From Candidatus Thermochlorobacteriaceae bacterium (GTDB lineage: Bacteria; Bacteroidota; Chlorobiia; Chlorobiales; Thermochlorobacteraceae): a stretch of 64,000 bases of DNA. The DNA lies in contig JAJUFC010000006.1 in NCBI GenBank assembly GCA_029263855.1, positions 113,658-177,657 on the forward strand, given 5' to 3'. Every line of letters starts with the position of its first letter. Within the stretch, counting starts at the first letter, position 1. Under the pieces are notes generated by a model. It was not told the origin of the DNA. It made no database searches and worked only from the letters and a program-made list of their open reading frames with translations. Position numbers and translations under genes: made by a program. Below, in pieces: positions 18,946 to 27,946 of the stretch.

Positions 18946-21786
18946 TTAAAGAGAATATGAAACGGATAATGCAACTGTTTGCCCAATGCGATAGTCTTCC
19001 ACGACGGTGTCGCCGCTCTTGTAGAAGTATCGCGCATCGAGAAGATTTCGAATGGTGAGTTTCGCCGTAATAGACGCGAAGAGTTTTTTAGAGACGAAGA
19101 AGTCCAATTGGTTTCTTGGCTCTTCATAGATGTCTAAAATCGCGAACTCTGCCGATTGGCGCGTGCCGACCTGCACAATCTTTCTGCCCACGATGTTGTA
19201 GAGCAACGCCGCCTCCAAGCCCAAGTTCAAGTTGTTGTAGCCGAAATTGACATTCAGAATGTAAGGGGCTTGACCTTGCATCGGTCGAGTTTGGGCGACG
19301 AACTGTTCAATGCGCAATTCTTGCCTTTGGTTCGCGTTGAAGAACGGAGTTCTCTCTTTGAGCGTGATGCTTGAATTAACAAACGTGAGGTTCAGACCAA
19401 AGTTGAAGTTTTCAAGCGCGGGCGAAATGAAGTCCAATCGTTTTCTCGCTTCTATTTCCAAGCCATAATTCGTGGCTCTGTCGGCATTGACGGTCGTAAA
19501 GAAGATGGTCGAGCCTTGACCTGAGTAGACGATTCGCTCGAGTGGTTCGTTGAGGTCTTTGTAGAACGCGCTAACCGCCAAAATTTCTCCGACTCTCGGA
19601 TACCATTCCCATCGCAAGTCGTAATTGAGAATGCGCGTTTGGTCAATGAATGGGTTTCCGACGATTGTCGTGCGGTAGTCATCAAAGTTGAACGGCGCGA
19701 TTTCTCGCAGTTCGGGGAACGCAACCGTTTGGCTGAGCGACGCTCTCACGTTCATTTGCTCGCCAATGGCGTAAATGAAATTGAGCGATGGCAACACATT
19801 GACGCGGTCAAAACCGCCTTCCACGGGTTGCGGTTGTCCGATTAGACCTACGTCCGAGCGAACCGACACTTTGTTCTGCTCAATTCTCGCCCCGCCAACG
19901 AATTTGAGCGCAAACGTCAAGGGCAACTCCACCATTGCGTAGCCTGCGCGAATTTTCTCGTCGGCTTCATATCGGTCTTGGGGGAAGGTGTTGTCTCTCA
20001 AATCCGTTCTTCCGCTCGCCAACGAATCAGGCGAGAAAAGCGCTTCGGGACTTACGCCAAACAGGTTGTCAAAATTGTTGGGTCGGTAGTCAAATCGTCG
20101 GGCTTGGAATTGGCGGCTTTTGTCGGTGTAGAGTCCGCCGATTTTTAGTTTCGATTTCAAACCCGCCCATTGATTGAAGGGAACCGACCAATCTAAGAGA
20201 AGGTCTTTTTCGTCATCGTTGAGGTCGGCGAAAAAGCGCGTGTTGCGGTTTGCGCTTTCGTCGTAGCTGAAGTCGGGGTCAATTCCTCGTTTGATGTAAG
20301 CCACTTCGCGGTTGTCGGGCTCGTCGCGGCGCGCCAACGCAAAGGCGGCTTTCCATTCCATTTCTGACCCAAACAGCCAGCGCAGGTAGTGCGTGCCTGT
20401 CGCTTGCGTCGTGAGCAACTCTCTTGAAATGAATCGCAGACGCGAAGTTCTGACGATTGCGTCATCGGCGGTGAACCGCGTTCCGAGCACTTCGCGCGTC
20501 TCGTCTTCGGACGTGCGGTTATACAACGCCTTAAACCCGATTTTGTTGTTTTGACCGCCGCCCTCGCCGACTCTTATGTTAAGATCTGCGACCGCTCCCC
20601 AGTTGACGCTGTAACTTGTGGTTCTGTCGTCATAGTCGTAAAACGGTTGCCCTGGCGAGCCTGACGGAAGAAAGAGTTGCGTTTCTTTGTATTGCACGCT
20701 GTTAGAATACGTGCCGCTCACGATGTAGCCCACGGACGCGCCGAATAGCGACGCTTGATTGGCGATTGAAAGCGAGTAGCCTTGATTCGGCGCAAACGCC
20801 GAGCGGCTTGGCGACCACGTTCGCCCAAACAGTCTTCCCGCTTCGCCCAACTTTTGATTGATTTGATCTTGTGTCAAATCTTGTCTTCCCCTAACGGTCA
20901 AATCGGGCAAATTCTCAGGCAAAGCCCTCGTTCCGTCATCAATGCCAAGAAAATCCCACCTGCCGCCGGGATAAGACGGAATGTCTTTGAAATGCGAGCG
21001 CGTATTAAACCCTGCGGAGACGCCGAAATTGACGACGAGTTGATCGGGAAACTCTTTGGTTTTGACTTTGACAAGCCCTCCCGCGAAGGCGCCGGGCTGG
21101 TCAGGCATAAAGGTTTTGACCGTGATGATGTTCTCGATGAGATTTGCGGGAATGACGTCCAACGGCACGACTTTCTTTTCAGGTTCGGGGCTTGGCACGG
21201 TTACGCCGTTGATTTGCGTGTTGCTGTAACGCTCGCCCAATCCGCGCACGAACACGAATTTTCCGCCCACGACGGAAATGCCCGTTACGCGCTTGATGAC
21301 GTCGCCCGCGTCGCTATCAGGCGTTTTCTTGATGAACTCCGCGCTCACCCCGTCTTGAACCACGAGCGACTTGCGTTGCTGGGTGAGCAGCGCGCTTTCG
21401 GTCGCGTTGCTGATTTCGGCTTGCACGACGATTTCTTCAGCTTGTGCCGCTTCAGCTTTCAACTCAATATCTGCACGATTGACCTTGCCTGCCGTTACTT
21501 CAATTCCTTTCACCGTGCGCGTTTGATAGCCCACATATGAGACGCGCAAATCAACTTTCCCAACTTTTACATTCAAGCTAAACTCGCCGTCGATATTTGT
21601 CTTTGCGCCCAATGACGTGCCTACAATTACAACGCTTGCACCAATGAGTTCTTCGCCAGTGGCTTTATCCGTTACTTTTCCAACCAATCTCGCGTTGTCT
21701 TGCGCTGAGAGAGAAACATTTGTGATGAAGAGGAATAGAATAGTAATAAAGAACTCCAATGACCGTGTGCGTAGTGCGCGTTTCAT
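18946..21786 (-). CDS. TonB-dependent outer-membrane receptor
   Basis: 946-residue energised importer of the outer membrane. The signal peptide ([22 protein letters not shown]) is followed by a carboxypeptidase-regulatory-like beta-sandwich ([19 protein letters not shown], about residues 30-105). A TonB plug (about 130-270) with [19 protein letters not shown] follows, then a 22-strand-type barrel ending in the aromatic-terminated [10 protein letters not shown]. The ATG at 21786 gives an intact signal peptide; the frame open to 21834 is too long. The downstream lipoprotein is a likely partner. No regulator or transporter nearby shows what is imported. Confidence 0.9.
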   Translation of the reverse strand: MKRALRTRSLEFFITILFLFITNVSLSAQDNARLVGKVTDKATGEELIGASVVIVGTSLGAKTNIDGEFSLNVKVGKVDLRVSYVGYQTRTVKGIEVTAGKVNRADIELKAEAAQAEEIVVQAEISNATESALLTQQRKSLVVQDGVSAEFIKKTPDSDAGDVIKRVTGISVVGGKFVFVRGLGERYSNTQINGVTVPSPEPEKKVVPLDVIPANLIENIITVKTFMPDQPGAFAGGLVKVKTKEFPDQLVVNFGVSAGFNTRSHFKDIPSYPGGRWDFLGIDDGTRALPENLPDLTVRGRQDLTQDQINQKLGEAGRLFGRTWSPSRSAFAPNQGYSLSIANQASLFGASVGYIVSGTYSNSVQYKETQLFLPSGSPGQPFYDYDDRTTSYSVNWGAVADLNIRVGEGGGQNNKIGFKALYNRTSEDETREVLGTRFTADDAIVRTSRLRFISRELLTTQATGTHYLRWLFGSEMEWKAAFALARRDEPDNREVAYIKRGIDPDFSYDESANRNTRFFADLNDDEKDLLLDWSVPFNQWAGLKSKLKIGGLYTDKSRQFQARRFDYRPNNFDNLFGVSPEALFSPDSLASGRTDLRDNTFPQDRYEADEKIRAGYAMVELPLTFALKFVGGARIEQNKVSVRSDVGLIGQPQPVEGGFDRVNVLPSLNFIYAIGEQMNVRASLSQTVAFPELREIAPFNFDDYRTTIVGNPFIDQTRILNYDLRWEWYPRVGEILAVSAFYKDLNEPLERIVYSGQGSTIFFTTVNADRATNYGLEIEARKRLDFISPALENFNFGLNLTFVNSSITLKERTPFFNANQRQELRIEQFVAQTRPMQGQAPYILNVNFGYNNLNLGLEAALLYNIVGRKIVQVGTRQSAEFAILDIYEEPRNQLDFFVSKKLFASITAKLTIRNLLDARYFYKSGDTVVEDYRIGQTVALSVSYSL

Positions 21787-22001
21787 TTCAAATAGGTTTG
21801 TTGGTAATTCTCTTTTGATTTTGAACGGGCGCAAAGATAGACGGACTACATTATGTAAATGTTAAGGGCGCGTTAAGGTTGAGTTAAAGAAAAGCATGAA
21901 TATCGAGTCTGGTTTTCGTCAAGATTGTGGCTTTTCTCTCATCCTGAACGGTTTAAGAGGAAACACCGATGAAACAGATTGAACAGGTTTGGATGGATTG
22001 T

Positions 22002-22082
22002 GGATTCTTCGCTTCGCTCACAATGACCGATTGATTGCCATGCCGAACACTTTTTGTCACTCCGAACGCAAGTGAGGAGTCC
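22002..22082. repeat. Head-to-head pair of REP-like repeats
   Basis: In the 367-base gap between the TonB receptor and the prenyltransferase gene. The unit at 22002-22027, read on the minus strand, is GTCATTGTGAGCGAAGCGAA followed by GAATCC. A related unit, GTCACTCCGAACGCAAGTGA followed by GGAGTCC, is on the plus strand at 22056-22082. They are inverted copies separated by about 28 bases. Translated, the first gives the CERSEES signature known from interspersed repeats across many bacteria. No gene is seen in the rest of the gap. Confidence 0.6.
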
Positions 22083-22153
22083 ATCATAAGTTATTGTTAT
22101 GATTAGCGAAATTGCATTACTTTTGCACGGCTTTTTCAACTCAATTCATCTTG

Positions 22154-23008
22154 ATGCTTTCTAAACTTCGCGGCGCGCTTCAACTGCTTCGCCTCACACA
22201 TTGGATTAAAAACGTGATTCTTTTTATGCCGATGGTGTTCAGCGGTTTGTTCTTGAACATCTCGGCGCAACTTGATTCGCTTCTTGCGTTTGTTTTTTTC
22301 TCCCTCGCCGCTTCGCTTGTTTATGCCATTAACGACCTTGCCGACGTCGAGCGCGACCGACTTCACCCCATCAAACGATTGAAACGCCCAATCGCCGCAG
22401 GCGTGATTTCAAAGCAAGAGGCTCTCGCGATTGCGATTATTCTCGCCCTCGCTTCGCTTTCAAGCGTTTTCTTTTCGCTAAAATTTTTTTTCGTTCTGAT
22501 GGCATACATCGCGCTTAACATCGCTTACAGCGCATATCTCAAACATCAACCCGTGTTAGACGTTTTTTCGGTGTCGGCGGGCTTCGTGCTTCGCGTCTAT
22601 GCGGGCGCAGTGGCGATTGACGTCAAACTCTCGTCGTGGATGTTCATCACCACGCTTTCGCTCGCGCTTTATTTAGCCTCCATCAAGCGACTTCAAGAAA
22701 TGCAGTTGCAAGGTTCGGAAGGGCGACAGGTTTTGAAGAAGTATTCCGTTAAAATCGTCGAGCGTTATGCCGATGTTGCCGCCGTCAGCGCGATTTTGTT
22801 TTACAGCCTTTACTGTTTTTCGGAGCATCCGAATTTAATCGTTACCATTCCGCTCGTGCTGTTCGGTATTTTTCGATATTGGTATCTTGTTGACGCGGAA
22901 AGCCAGGGCGAATCGCCGGTTGATGTGCTTTATGGCGATGTTCCGATGATTTTGGTGGTGCTGTTGTGGGCGGCACTCGTGGTTTATGAATTTTTTCCAA
23001 AGTCTTAA
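22154..23008 (+). CDS. Polyprenyl-phosphate phosphoribosyltransferase (UbiA family)
   Basis: 284-residue membrane prenyltransferase of the UbiA superfamily. The Mg/diphosphate motif is NDLADVERDRLHP (about residues 70-82), followed by KRPIAAG. This pattern and the whole helix layout match the mycobacterial decaprenyl-phosphate 5-phosphoribosyltransferase (Rv3806c) and rhizobial NoeC rather than ubiquinone or heme UbiA enzymes. The reaction joins PRPP to polyprenyl phosphate. The ATG at 22154 fits. The stop is immediately followed by the ATG of the phosphatase gene, and then the DprE1-like gene. This makes the pathway assignment much stronger than the sequence alone. Confidence 0.88.
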   Translation: MLSKLRGALQLLRLTHWIKNVILFMPMVFSGLFLNISAQLDSLLAFVFFSLAASLVYAINDLADVERDRLHPIKRLKRPIAAGVISKQEALAIAIILALASLSSVFFSLKFFFVLMAYIALNIAYSAYLKHQPVLDVFSVSAGFVLRVYAGAVAIDVKLSSWMFITTLSLALYLASIKRLQEMQLQGSEGRQVLKKYSVKIVERYADVAAVSAILFYSLYCFSEHPNLIVTIPLVLFGIFRYWYLVDAESQGESPVDVLYGDVPMILVVLLWAALVVYEFFPKS

Positions 23009-23416
23009 ATGAAGTGGCTCTATCTCTTCACCCCCTTCTGCGCTTGGGTTGTTGCGGGCGGATTGAAGTTTCTCGTCAATTCCATCAAGAGCAAACGCCT
23101 TGCGTTTCATCAAATCGGATACGGCGGAATGCCGAGTTCGCATACCGCGATTGTCAGTAGCGTTGTCGCGATGACGGCGTTTCGCGAAGGCGTTGAGAGT
23201 AGCGCGTTTGTTCTCTCGCTTACGCTTGCTTTCATCGTAATCATGGACGCGATGGATTTGCGCCGCAAAATCGGACAACACGCGGAGCGTCTGAATCAAC
23301 TTGCGCCCGCCCTTCCGAAACTGCGCGAGCGCGTCGGGCACTCGCCCGTTGAAGTTCTTGCGGGCGTTCTCACGGGAATCTTCACCGCAACTTTAATTCA
23401 CCTCATCTCGCAATGA
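23009..23416 (+). CDS. Divergent PAP2-family phosphatase (Rv3807c/NoeH-like)
   Basis: 135-residue membrane protein of the divergent PAP2 (DUF212, YuiD-like) family. It has conserved GGMPSSHTAIVSSV (about residues 43-56) and MDAMDLRRKIGQHA (about 80-93) and about three transmembrane helices. In the arabinan-donor pathway this position is taken by the phosphatase that removes the 5-phosphate from polyprenyl-phosphoribose. It is translationally tied on both sides: the ATG directly follows the previous stop, and the stop overlaps the next ATG (ATGA). Confidence 0.85.
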   Translation: MKWLYLFTPFCAWVVAGGLKFLVNSIKSKRLAFHQIGYGGMPSSHTAIVSSVVAMTAFREGVESSAFVLSLTLAFIVIMDAMDLRRKIGQHAERLNQLAPALPKLRERVGHSPVEVLAGVLTGIFTATLIHLISQ

Positions 23417-24714
23417 CGATTGACCTTTCTGGCTGGGGACGCTTCCCCGTCGTTCAAACCACCCCCTTCATTCTCAAAGAGTCGCACTCGCTTGCGAACA
23501 AAATCGCTCGCAAGTTTCGCGGCATCGCCTACGCAATGGGCAGAAGTTACGGCGATAGCGCGCTCGCGTCGGAAACGATTTGGACGAGCGCCTACGATCA
23601 CTTCCTCGACTTCGACGCAACACAAGGCTTGCTTCGCGTTCAAGCGGGCGTGACGCTCAAAGCGATGCTCGAGCTCATCGTGCCGAAAGGGTGGTTTCTG
23701 CCCGTAACGCCCGGCACGCAGTTCGTAACCTTCGGCGGAGCCATCGCCTCCGACATTCACGGCAAGAATCATCACAAAGAAGGCTCGTTCTGCGACTACG
23801 TGAATTGGTATCGCTTGATGCTTCCGAGCGGCGACATCGTCCGATGCTCGCCCGCCGAACACGTCGAACTCTTCCGCGCCACCAACGGCGGAATGGGCTT
23901 GACGGGCGTGATTCTAGACGGCGAACTGCGTTTGAAGCCGATTCAAAGCGCGTTCATCGAGATGCTCACGATTAAAGCCAAAGACCTCGACGAAATTCTC
24001 GCGCTGTTTGATGAATACATTGGTTACACCTATTCGGTCGCTTGGATTGATACGCTCGCGCGCGGCAAGAACGTTGGTCGCTCCATCTTGATGCTCGGCG
24101 AACACGGCGCGGAGGGCGGCTTGCGACTTCCCGAACCGAAGGAAAAATCGCTCCCGATGGAGTTTCCCGATTTCGTTCTCAACCCGTTGAGCGTCGGATT
24201 GTTCAACGCGCTTTACTACAACAAGAACATTCGCAAGCGGACGCAAAGCCGCGTTCCGTATCGCCCGTTCTTTTATCCGCTCGATGCGGTGTTGCATTGG
24301 AACAAGATGTATGGCAGGCGGGGCTTTACGCAGTATCAATTCGTGATTCCGAAATCGGAGCGCGAATCGCTCAAAAAAATTCTCGAGGAAATCGCGAAGG
24401 CGAAGAGCGCGTCGTTTCTCGCGGTGCTTAAACTTTTTGGCAAGGAAAATGAAAATTGGCTCTCGTTTCCGAAAGAGGGCTACACGCTCGCGCTTGATTT
24501 TCCGATTCGCGACGGGCTATTCGAATTGCTCAAACGCTTAGATAAACTCGTGCTCGACGCGGGCGGACGGCTCTACCTGACCAAAGACGCGCAAATGAGC
24601 CAAACAATGTTTCGCGCGGGCTATCCGAATTGGCAAAAGTTTATTGAACTTCGTCGCCACATCGGCGCGGATAAAGTTTTCGCGTCGCTTCAATCGGAGC
24701 GGCTTGGGCTGTAG
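23413..24714 (+). CDS. DprE1-like polyprenylphosphoryl-ribose 2-oxidase
   Basis: 433-residue FAD enzyme of the VAO/PCMH fold, closest by motif to mycobacterial DprE1, which oxidises C2 of polyprenyl-phosphoryl-ribose in the first half of epimerisation to arabinose. The FAD domain shows YAMGRSYGDSAL and GGAIASDIHGKNHH. The C-terminal half has ALDFPIRDG and LDAGGRLYLTKDA. Lys391 lines up with active-site Lys418 of DprE1. The benzothiazinone-reactive Cys387 corresponds to Ala360; the spacing of 31 residues is conserved. The partner reductase DprE2 is not encoded next to it. An AT-rich hairpin follows. Confidence 0.88.
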   Translation: MTIDLSGWGRFPVVQTTPFILKESHSLANKIARKFRGIAYAMGRSYGDSALASETIWTSAYDHFLDFDATQGLLRVQAGVTLKAMLELIVPKGWFLPVTPGTQFVTFGGAIASDIHGKNHHKEGSFCDYVNWYRLMLPSGDIVRCSPAEHVELFRATNGGMGLTGVILDGELRLKPIQSAFIEMLTIKAKDLDEILALFDEYIGYTYSVAWIDTLARGKNVGRSILMLGEHGAEGGLRLPEPKEKSLPMEFPDFVLNPLSVGLFNALYYNKNIRKRTQSRVPYRPFFYPLDAVLHWNKMYGRRGFTQYQFVIPKSERESLKKILEEIAKAKSASFLAVLKLFGKENENWLSFPKEGYTLALDFPIRDGLFELLKRLDKLVLDAGGRLYLTKDAQMSQTMFRAGYPNWQKFIELRRHIGADKVFASLQSERLGL

Positions 24715-24730
24715 TTTTTTCATTATTTCA

Positions 24731-24784
24731 AAAATAAAATACTTCCCTCGCCACGACGCACGCTAGACGAGAGAATTTTATTTT
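24731..24784. terminator. AT-rich hairpin between convergent genes
   Basis: AAAATAAAAT at 24731-24740 pairs perfectly with ATTTTATTTT at 24775-24784, and an inner CTCG/CGAG pair extends the stem. It sits between the convergent DprE1-like and flavodoxin genes, so it probably terminates or insulates both transcripts. Confidence 0.5.
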
Positions 24785-24850
24785 GGAGTAGTAATCCAAA
24801 TGCAAAGAACACAAAGAACGATTAAGGAGAACAACTGCAACCTGATTGCT

Positions 24851-25375
24851 CTACGCTTTTGCATCAATGCCCAGTTCCTCGCGGATCTGCACGCACCACT
24901 GCTTGATGCGCGAATCGTTCAAGTTTTGCTGATTTTCAAAATCGAGCACAAGTCCCCAGAATTGCTTGTCGTTGGCAAGCCCTTTTGAGGCTTGGAACTC
25001 ATAGCCTTTTCTTGACCATAAGCCATAGACTTGCGCCCCGCGCGAAACGACGGCGTCGGCAATCACGCCGATGGAATCCACAAAGTATTGCGCGTATCCG
25101 ACTTGGTCGCCGAGACCAACAAAGCCGACATACTTATCCGTAAAATCCAGCGATTCCAACTTGGGCATATAATCTTCCCAATCGGCTTGCATTTCGCCGT
25201 CATACCAAGTGGGCGCGGCAAGAATGAGAATCGAGTATTGCGCCATATCGTCCGCCGTTGCGTCTTTGACGTTGTAGAGGTCGACGATGTCCGCGCCCAA
25301 TTCTTGTTGAATTTTGTTGGCAACGAGTTCCGTATTGCCCGTTTGCGTCCCGTAAAAAAGACCGATGTATCCCAT
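24851..25375 (-). CDS. fldA: Flavodoxin
   Basis: Long-chain flavodoxin of 174 residues, a soluble FMN protein that replaces ferredoxin when iron is short. The FMN-phosphate loop is GLFYGTQTGNTEL (about residues 5-17). The isoalloxazine-contacting loops are APTWYDGEMQADW and GLGDQVGYAQYF. It is the last gene of the minus-strand heme/iron locus, 14 bases after the DUF6607 gene. This fits iron-starvation control. Confidence 0.95.
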   Translation of the reverse strand: MGYIGLFYGTQTGNTELVANKIQQELGADIVDLYNVKDATADDMAQYSILILAAPTWYDGEMQADWEDYMPKLESLDFTDKYVGFVGLGDQVGYAQYFVDSIGVIADAVVSRGAQVYGLWSRKGYEFQASKGLANDKQFWGLVLDFENQQNLNDSRIKQWCVQIREELGIDAKA

Positions 25376-25389
25376 TTTTTTCTCCTCAT

Positions 25390-26346
25390 TTATTTTGATT
25401 GTATGCCCAACTCAACGGTTTTGAAATGCGAATCAATGAGCGCGCGTATGTCGCTTTTCGCGCTTTCAGGCGATTTGCCTTGTTTGAAGCAATCTTCATC
25501 AAGTTTGAAGAGGGCTTCTGCTAATTTGCCATCGCCATTTTTTTCCTTGAAGGCAAGGTCGCGCCGCTGCGAGTAGATGTCGCTCCAAACCGCTAATACT
25601 TCGCGCCAGAACGGGCGATGCTTTTCCCACCACTCTTTGCCCGGCAGTCCATCGCTTGCGTCTTCTACGCGCTTATACATGTTCAAGCCTTTTTCTTGAA
25701 CGAGTTCAACATCGGCATATCCTTTTGCACGAATAAGTTTGACATTGTCTTGTTCGTGCAAAAAGCCGTAGTCGGTGAGAATGTGCCGATTGCGACGGCG
25801 AAGCACATTGTAGTCGCTACGCTTCGTGTATTCGCGTCGCGGCAGGGGCGCATCGGCTTCCGATTCCCAATAATGCTTGCCGTCGGCGTGAATCCACGTG
25901 CCAATGCCTTCATAGCGCGGACTGTCATCGACCGAGTAGACCTTTTGCACCCACTTGCCTTTGACCTCTTCGGGCGAAAGTTTTTTGTATCGCCACGTGA
26001 GATTGTGGTCGAAGCAGTAAAGGTCAGCGCATTCGTAAATCCAATCCTCGCGCCAATGTTTGATGATGGATTTTTCGCCCTTCGAGTTTTCCATAATCAA
26101 GAGATGAAGGAGCGAGATTTTGTTGTCGGTCTCTTCATCAATCGTGATGTATTCCAAGCCGCTGGCGCGATACGGCTCTTTGAGTTTGTAGTCGGGGTTT
26201 TCCGCGAAGGTTTCGGCGTAGCGGAAGTCCACGAAGTATGTGCCTGCCATCGCTTTGATGGCTTGTTTATCTTGCTCTTTTTTGTTCTGCGCGAAAAGAA
26301 CTTCGCTGAACAAGAGCAACGCGAAAAGAAACATTGCTTTCATCAT
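25390..26346 (-). CDS. DUF6607 family exported protein
   Basis: 318 residues with a signal peptide (MFLFALLLFSEVLFAQ). The rest matches my memory of the DUF6607 family of Bacteroidota and Proteobacteria: AIKAMAGTYFVDFRYAETF, IKHWREDWIYECADLYCFD, KYWESEADAPLPRREYTKR-like segments and DYGFLHEQDNVKLIR. Its function is not known to me. It lies 37 bases downstream of the HmuY gene and 14 upstream of the flavodoxin gene, so a role in iron or heme handling in the periplasm is inferred from context only. Confidence 0.8.
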   Translation of the reverse strand: MMKAMFLFALLLFSEVLFAQNKKEQDKQAIKAMAGTYFVDFRYAETFAENPDYKLKEPYRASGLEYITIDEETDNKISLLHLLIMENSKGEKSIIKHWREDWIYECADLYCFDHNLTWRYKKLSPEEVKGKWVQKVYSVDDSPRYEGIGTWIHADGKHYWESEADAPLPRREYTKRSDYNVLRRRNRHILTDYGFLHEQDNVKLIRAKGYADVELVQEKGLNMYKRVEDASDGLPGKEWWEKHRPFWREVLAVWSDIYSQRRDLAFKEKNGDGKLAEALFKLDEDCFKQGKSPESAKSDIRALIDSHFKTVELGIQSK

Positions 26347-26383
26347 AATCGTCTCCTTGTCTGAATTTGATTTGTTAGAAAAT

Positions 26384-26992
26384 TCACTTCACTCTTCTTG
26401 ACCCGTTGGGCTGAAACGCATAGCGGAACGTGTAGACGCGCGCTCTGTCGGCAAATCCATTTGGATTAGCGGGCGCGTTGAGATAGTAACTGAGGATTTG
26501 CAGTTTGGCGAAGCGACCATCGGCGGTGCGAATGCCGAGCACGACGCCCGGAATCGGCGTAATCACGTTGGTCGCTTGATTGTAGTTATACCATGCGCGG
26601 TCGCTACCAACGGGAATCGCAAGGTTTGCCGCCGAAGAATCCACGCGCCAGCCTGCTTCAGGCAAGGTTTCGAGCGCGTTGAAATCAGCGCCCGTCAACA
26701 CCATTGCGCCGCCTTGTCCAAAGCGAATCGCTCCGCCATTGATGATGACCGTTGTGGCGCGAAAGGCAATGTCCCAACGGCTTGTGGCAGAGTCGGAGTT
26801 TGGGACAATCGCGCTATCGCGCAGAGAGAAAAAGGTGAATCGTCCCGTATTGAGCGTGTCGGCTTGCAGATTCGCAATGGTTCGGACGGGCAAGTCGACA
26901 GGCGCGGGTGGCGTTATCGGGTCGTTCTTTTCATCTTCGCCGCACGAGGCAATGAAAAGAGAAATCAGTATGAATAAAAATGCGCGTTTCAT
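26384..26992 (-). CDS. hmuY: HmuY-family heme-binding lipoprotein
   Basis: 202 residues. The signal peptide with lipobox LFIASC is followed by an acidic linker, then an HmuY-like beta-sandwich: FTFFSLRDSAIV, SRWDIAFRATTVIINGG and a C-terminal RVYTFRYAF strand. In Porphyromonas gingivalis HmuY is a surface hemophore that passes heme to the TonB receptor HmuR. Here the receptor gene lies about 1.2 kb upstream on the same strand, separated by a broken membrane gene and a decayed toxin-antitoxin insert. The heme-ligand histidines of P. gingivalis HmuY are not evident, so the ligation mode, or even the ligand, may differ. Confidence 0.8.
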   Translation of the reverse strand: MKRAFLFILISLFIASCGEDEKNDPITPPAPVDLPVRTIANLQADTLNTGRFTFFSLRDSAIVPNSDSATSRWDIAFRATTVIINGGAIRFGQGGAMVLTGADFNALETLPEAGWRVDSSAANLAIPVGSDRAWYNYNQATNVITPIPGVVLGIRTADGRFAKLQILSYYLNAPANPNGFADRARVYTFRYAFQPNGSRRVK

Positions 26993-27175
26993 CTGTTTTC
27001 AAAATTTTTGATTGTGTGATTCGTTTGTAATTTGTTTTGCAAAAACAAAGAGATGGGTCATAAGCCCCTCTGCAAGAAGCCAAGTTCAACGATGCGGATT
27101 CTTCGCGCGTTTTTGCATTCTCGCGGAGCGCGTCTGGACCACGCGCTTCGCTTTTTTATCGCCGACTTTTCTTTG

Positions 27176-27651
27176 TTATGAAGCCGTTTCCGTTTTCATT
27201 GTTAAAGATGATTCCGTTTTCAATTCCGCGCCTTTCGCCTTTTCTTCTTTGCCCTCTTTGAGCCAACGCAGCGAAACCACATTCAGCAACAGGCTTACGA
27301 CCAAAACCAGCGAGAGCAAATTGAGTTGCGACATATCAGGCTTTTCAAATTCTCGAATGAGATGCGAGGCGTGCGCGAGCGTATAGAGAATGCTCACGCC
27401 AAAATGCGCTACGCGAAACCACTGTTGCTCAAAGAAGAGCAAAAATGTAACCGCCATCATCGGCGCAAGTTGAAAGACGAAGCGAATGAGCCAAATCGTC
27501 GGCGGAAATTCGCCCGTCGCGTTGGGGCGTTTGAGCTCAATGCCGTAAAAATGCCGCTCACGTGATAGTCGAAGTGAAGCATCATTCCGACGACCATCAA
27601 GAGCCACAGGAGCGAGAGTTGAATGCGGTGCGTTGAAATCGAGTTTGTCAT
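27176..27651 (-). pseudogene. Membrane protein gene with frameshift
   Basis: The start (MTNSISTHRIQLSLLWLLMV...HVSGIF) is in one frame from 27651, and the continuation (YGIELKRPNATGEFPP...) is in another, ending at 27176. The two join cleanly if one base is added to the five-A run at 27547-27551 (TTTTT on the coding strand). The restored protein is about 158 residues with four transmembrane segments and an RWLKEGKEEK tail. I do not recognise the family. It sits between HmuY and the TonB receptor gene on the same strand, so it is probably a member of the heme locus. The lesion is either a real inactivation or a homopolymer sequencing error. Confidence 0.7.
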
Positions 27652-27701
27652 TGTGATTGTCTATTTTGAGTTATTCAAATTCACGAAACCGAAATCGCGT
27701 T

Positions 27702-27946
27702 ATGGAAACCAAACCTGAAATGCCCGTCGCGCTGAGCCGCGAAGAACTCAAAGCCTTGATGCGCAAGCCATCGCCGACGCTTTGCGAGACTTCAAGGCGG
27801 AACTGAAACCGCTTGTCAAAGACGCTCTGCGCGAACTCTTGCAAGAGCAAAACGGCGCAACTGAAACTGAACGCGACCGCAAAGTCAGAGCGATCTTGGA
27901 AGAGCACCTTGTTCGATATCGCAAGGTATGGGAGGCGCTCGCGTGA
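27702..27946 (+). pseudogene. Frameshifted putative antitoxin of a Fic/Doc module
   Basis: From the ATG at 27702 the frame reads METKPEMPVALSREELKAL and then stops at 27804-27806. Between about 27756 and 27768 it can be rejoined to another frame: AIADALRDFKAELKPLVKDA and onward to EALA, ending in TGA at 27944-27946. The joined product is about 80 residues, helical and highly charged. Its stop overlaps the GTG start of the Doc-like gene (GTGA), the normal arrangement for an antitoxin-toxin pair. The assignment as antitoxin rests on position, not on a recognised family. Confidence 0.6.

Noticed and set aside
21939..22139. 66-residue frame with GHCERSEES
   Set aside because: Also a translation artefact of interspersed repeats. 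It overlaps the repeat pair.
25618..26364. 248-residue plus-strand frame
   Set aside because: Antisense to the DUF6607 gene, which has a signal peptide and family motifs.
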